Assembly (NCBI RefSeq): GCF_030463535.1
Contig: NC_132898.1
Span: forward strand, 22,635,662-22,699,661
DNA: 64,000 nt
Reading direction: 5' to 3'
DNA from: Salminus brasiliensis
Taxonomy: Eukaryota > Chordata > Actinopteri > Characiformes > Bryconidae
Shown: positions 63,331 to 64,000 of the stretch, piece by piece
How the letters are laid out: each line of letters starts with the position of its first letter
Numbering within the stretch: position 1 is the first letter of the stretch
Translations under genes and position numbers: made by a program
The notes under the pieces: generated by a model
What the model saw: only the letters and a program-made list of their open reading frames with translations
Told to the model about the DNA's origin: nothing
Database searches by the model: none

Positions 63331-64000
63331 CTGCAGAAAACTCAATTCCTTTCCACCATTCAAAAATCCAGATCAGACCCTCTTTCCTGAGTGTTTACGT
63401 TCCTTAGTTAAAGTCATTAAAGGCTAAACTATCTGCAGCGTGAAATCTGAGAGAAAAGCCGGCAGTGCTGAACAAATGCTTTGTATGGCAACTTACACAC
63501 ACATCACAAAATTCCTTAACACATCTCACACACTTTCTGTTCTCCCTCAGCCTCTCTCTCCCTACATCACGCTTATGTCGTTCTCTATACACCCCCTCCT
63601 CTCTCTCTGCTCTACTCTCTATCTCTCTCTCTTTCTCTCTGTGTAGAGAAGAACAGGTCAGAGCGGTTTTCTGGCCAATCCGCTGTCATTCGAGCCTCCA
63701 TTCAACACCCTTCAACTCCATCATGGCACAAAGCCTGCCGAAGCCCCCGAGGATCTATTAACACACAGCTACAGGCCAGAGAGAGAGAGAGAGAGTGAGC
63801 GAAAGAGAGAGAGAGATGGATGAAGGAATTTTTCCCATCACTTCATCACAAAAGCAAAGAGGGAGGTCAAGACATTCCCATTTGTCCATCTCCACAAATT
63901 ACAGTATTATGGTATCATTCCAAGGAGCTAGGTATGACCCCTTTTCTAATGACTGTCCGTACTGGGATCTGCTGGTCAGAATGCTTTACGGGATAGTTTG
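63331..64000 (-). other. celsr2 intron end of window
   Basis: Pyrimidine-rich near 63540-63640, with a GA run at 63778-63800. No celsr2 exon with laminin-G or EGF similarity was found before the window ends. Confidence 0.45.

Overview
The window is vertebrate nuclear DNA, most probably from a teleost fish. Three signs point there: multi-exon genes with GT-AG introns encoding proteins very close to mammalian NUAK2, DSTYK and CELSR2; very dense CA, TA and GA microsatellites; and interspersed repeats typical of fish (Tc1-type and hAT relics, an L2-like LINE tail, a tRNA-headed SINE, many short non-autonomous DNA elements). The repeat mix suggests an otophysan such as a characiform or catfish. 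That last step is an inference from memory and is not firm.

Layout. 23-223 (minus): first coding exon of nuak2, an AMPK-related kinase; the rest of that gene lies to the left of the window. 224-3493: a divergent interval with the nuak2 upstream region, a duplicated AT-rich repeat, an isolated CpG-rich island and the dstyk promoter and leader, including a strong ZNF143/THAP11-type site. 3494-30339 (plus): complete dstyk in 14 coding exons, 911 codons plus stop, with a 9.3-kb first intron and a 7.1-kb second intron full of repeats; polyadenylation signal at 30804. 30830-35065: convergent gene-free interval. 35066-60229 (minus): the last 31 coding exons of celsr2, encoding 1498 residues from the middle of the first laminin-G domain to the C-terminus; the cadherin-repeat exons lie to the right of the window. 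60230-64000 is celsr2 intron, mostly GA and CA repeats.

All 46 exon boundaries were placed by hand from splice signals and similarity remembered from the human proteins. Reading phase closes across every junction: dstyk sums to 2736 nt, and the celsr2 part to 4498 nt, which is one nt completing a split codon plus 1499 codons. The weakest point is the celsr2 terminal exon, which adds only 7 coding nt.

The three genes do not form one pathway. nuak2 and dstyk are both cytoplasmic kinases transcribed divergently; celsr2 is a planar-cell-polarity adhesion GPCR. I found no sign of an undescribed system. The parts that look most worth checking are repeats at splice junctions (celsr2 donors running into CA repeats, minisatellites that begin at dstyk donors and repeat donor-like motifs), a 54-bp-arm palindrome in dstyk intron 8, a minisatellite unit shared by three celsr2 introns, and nested non-autonomous transposons.
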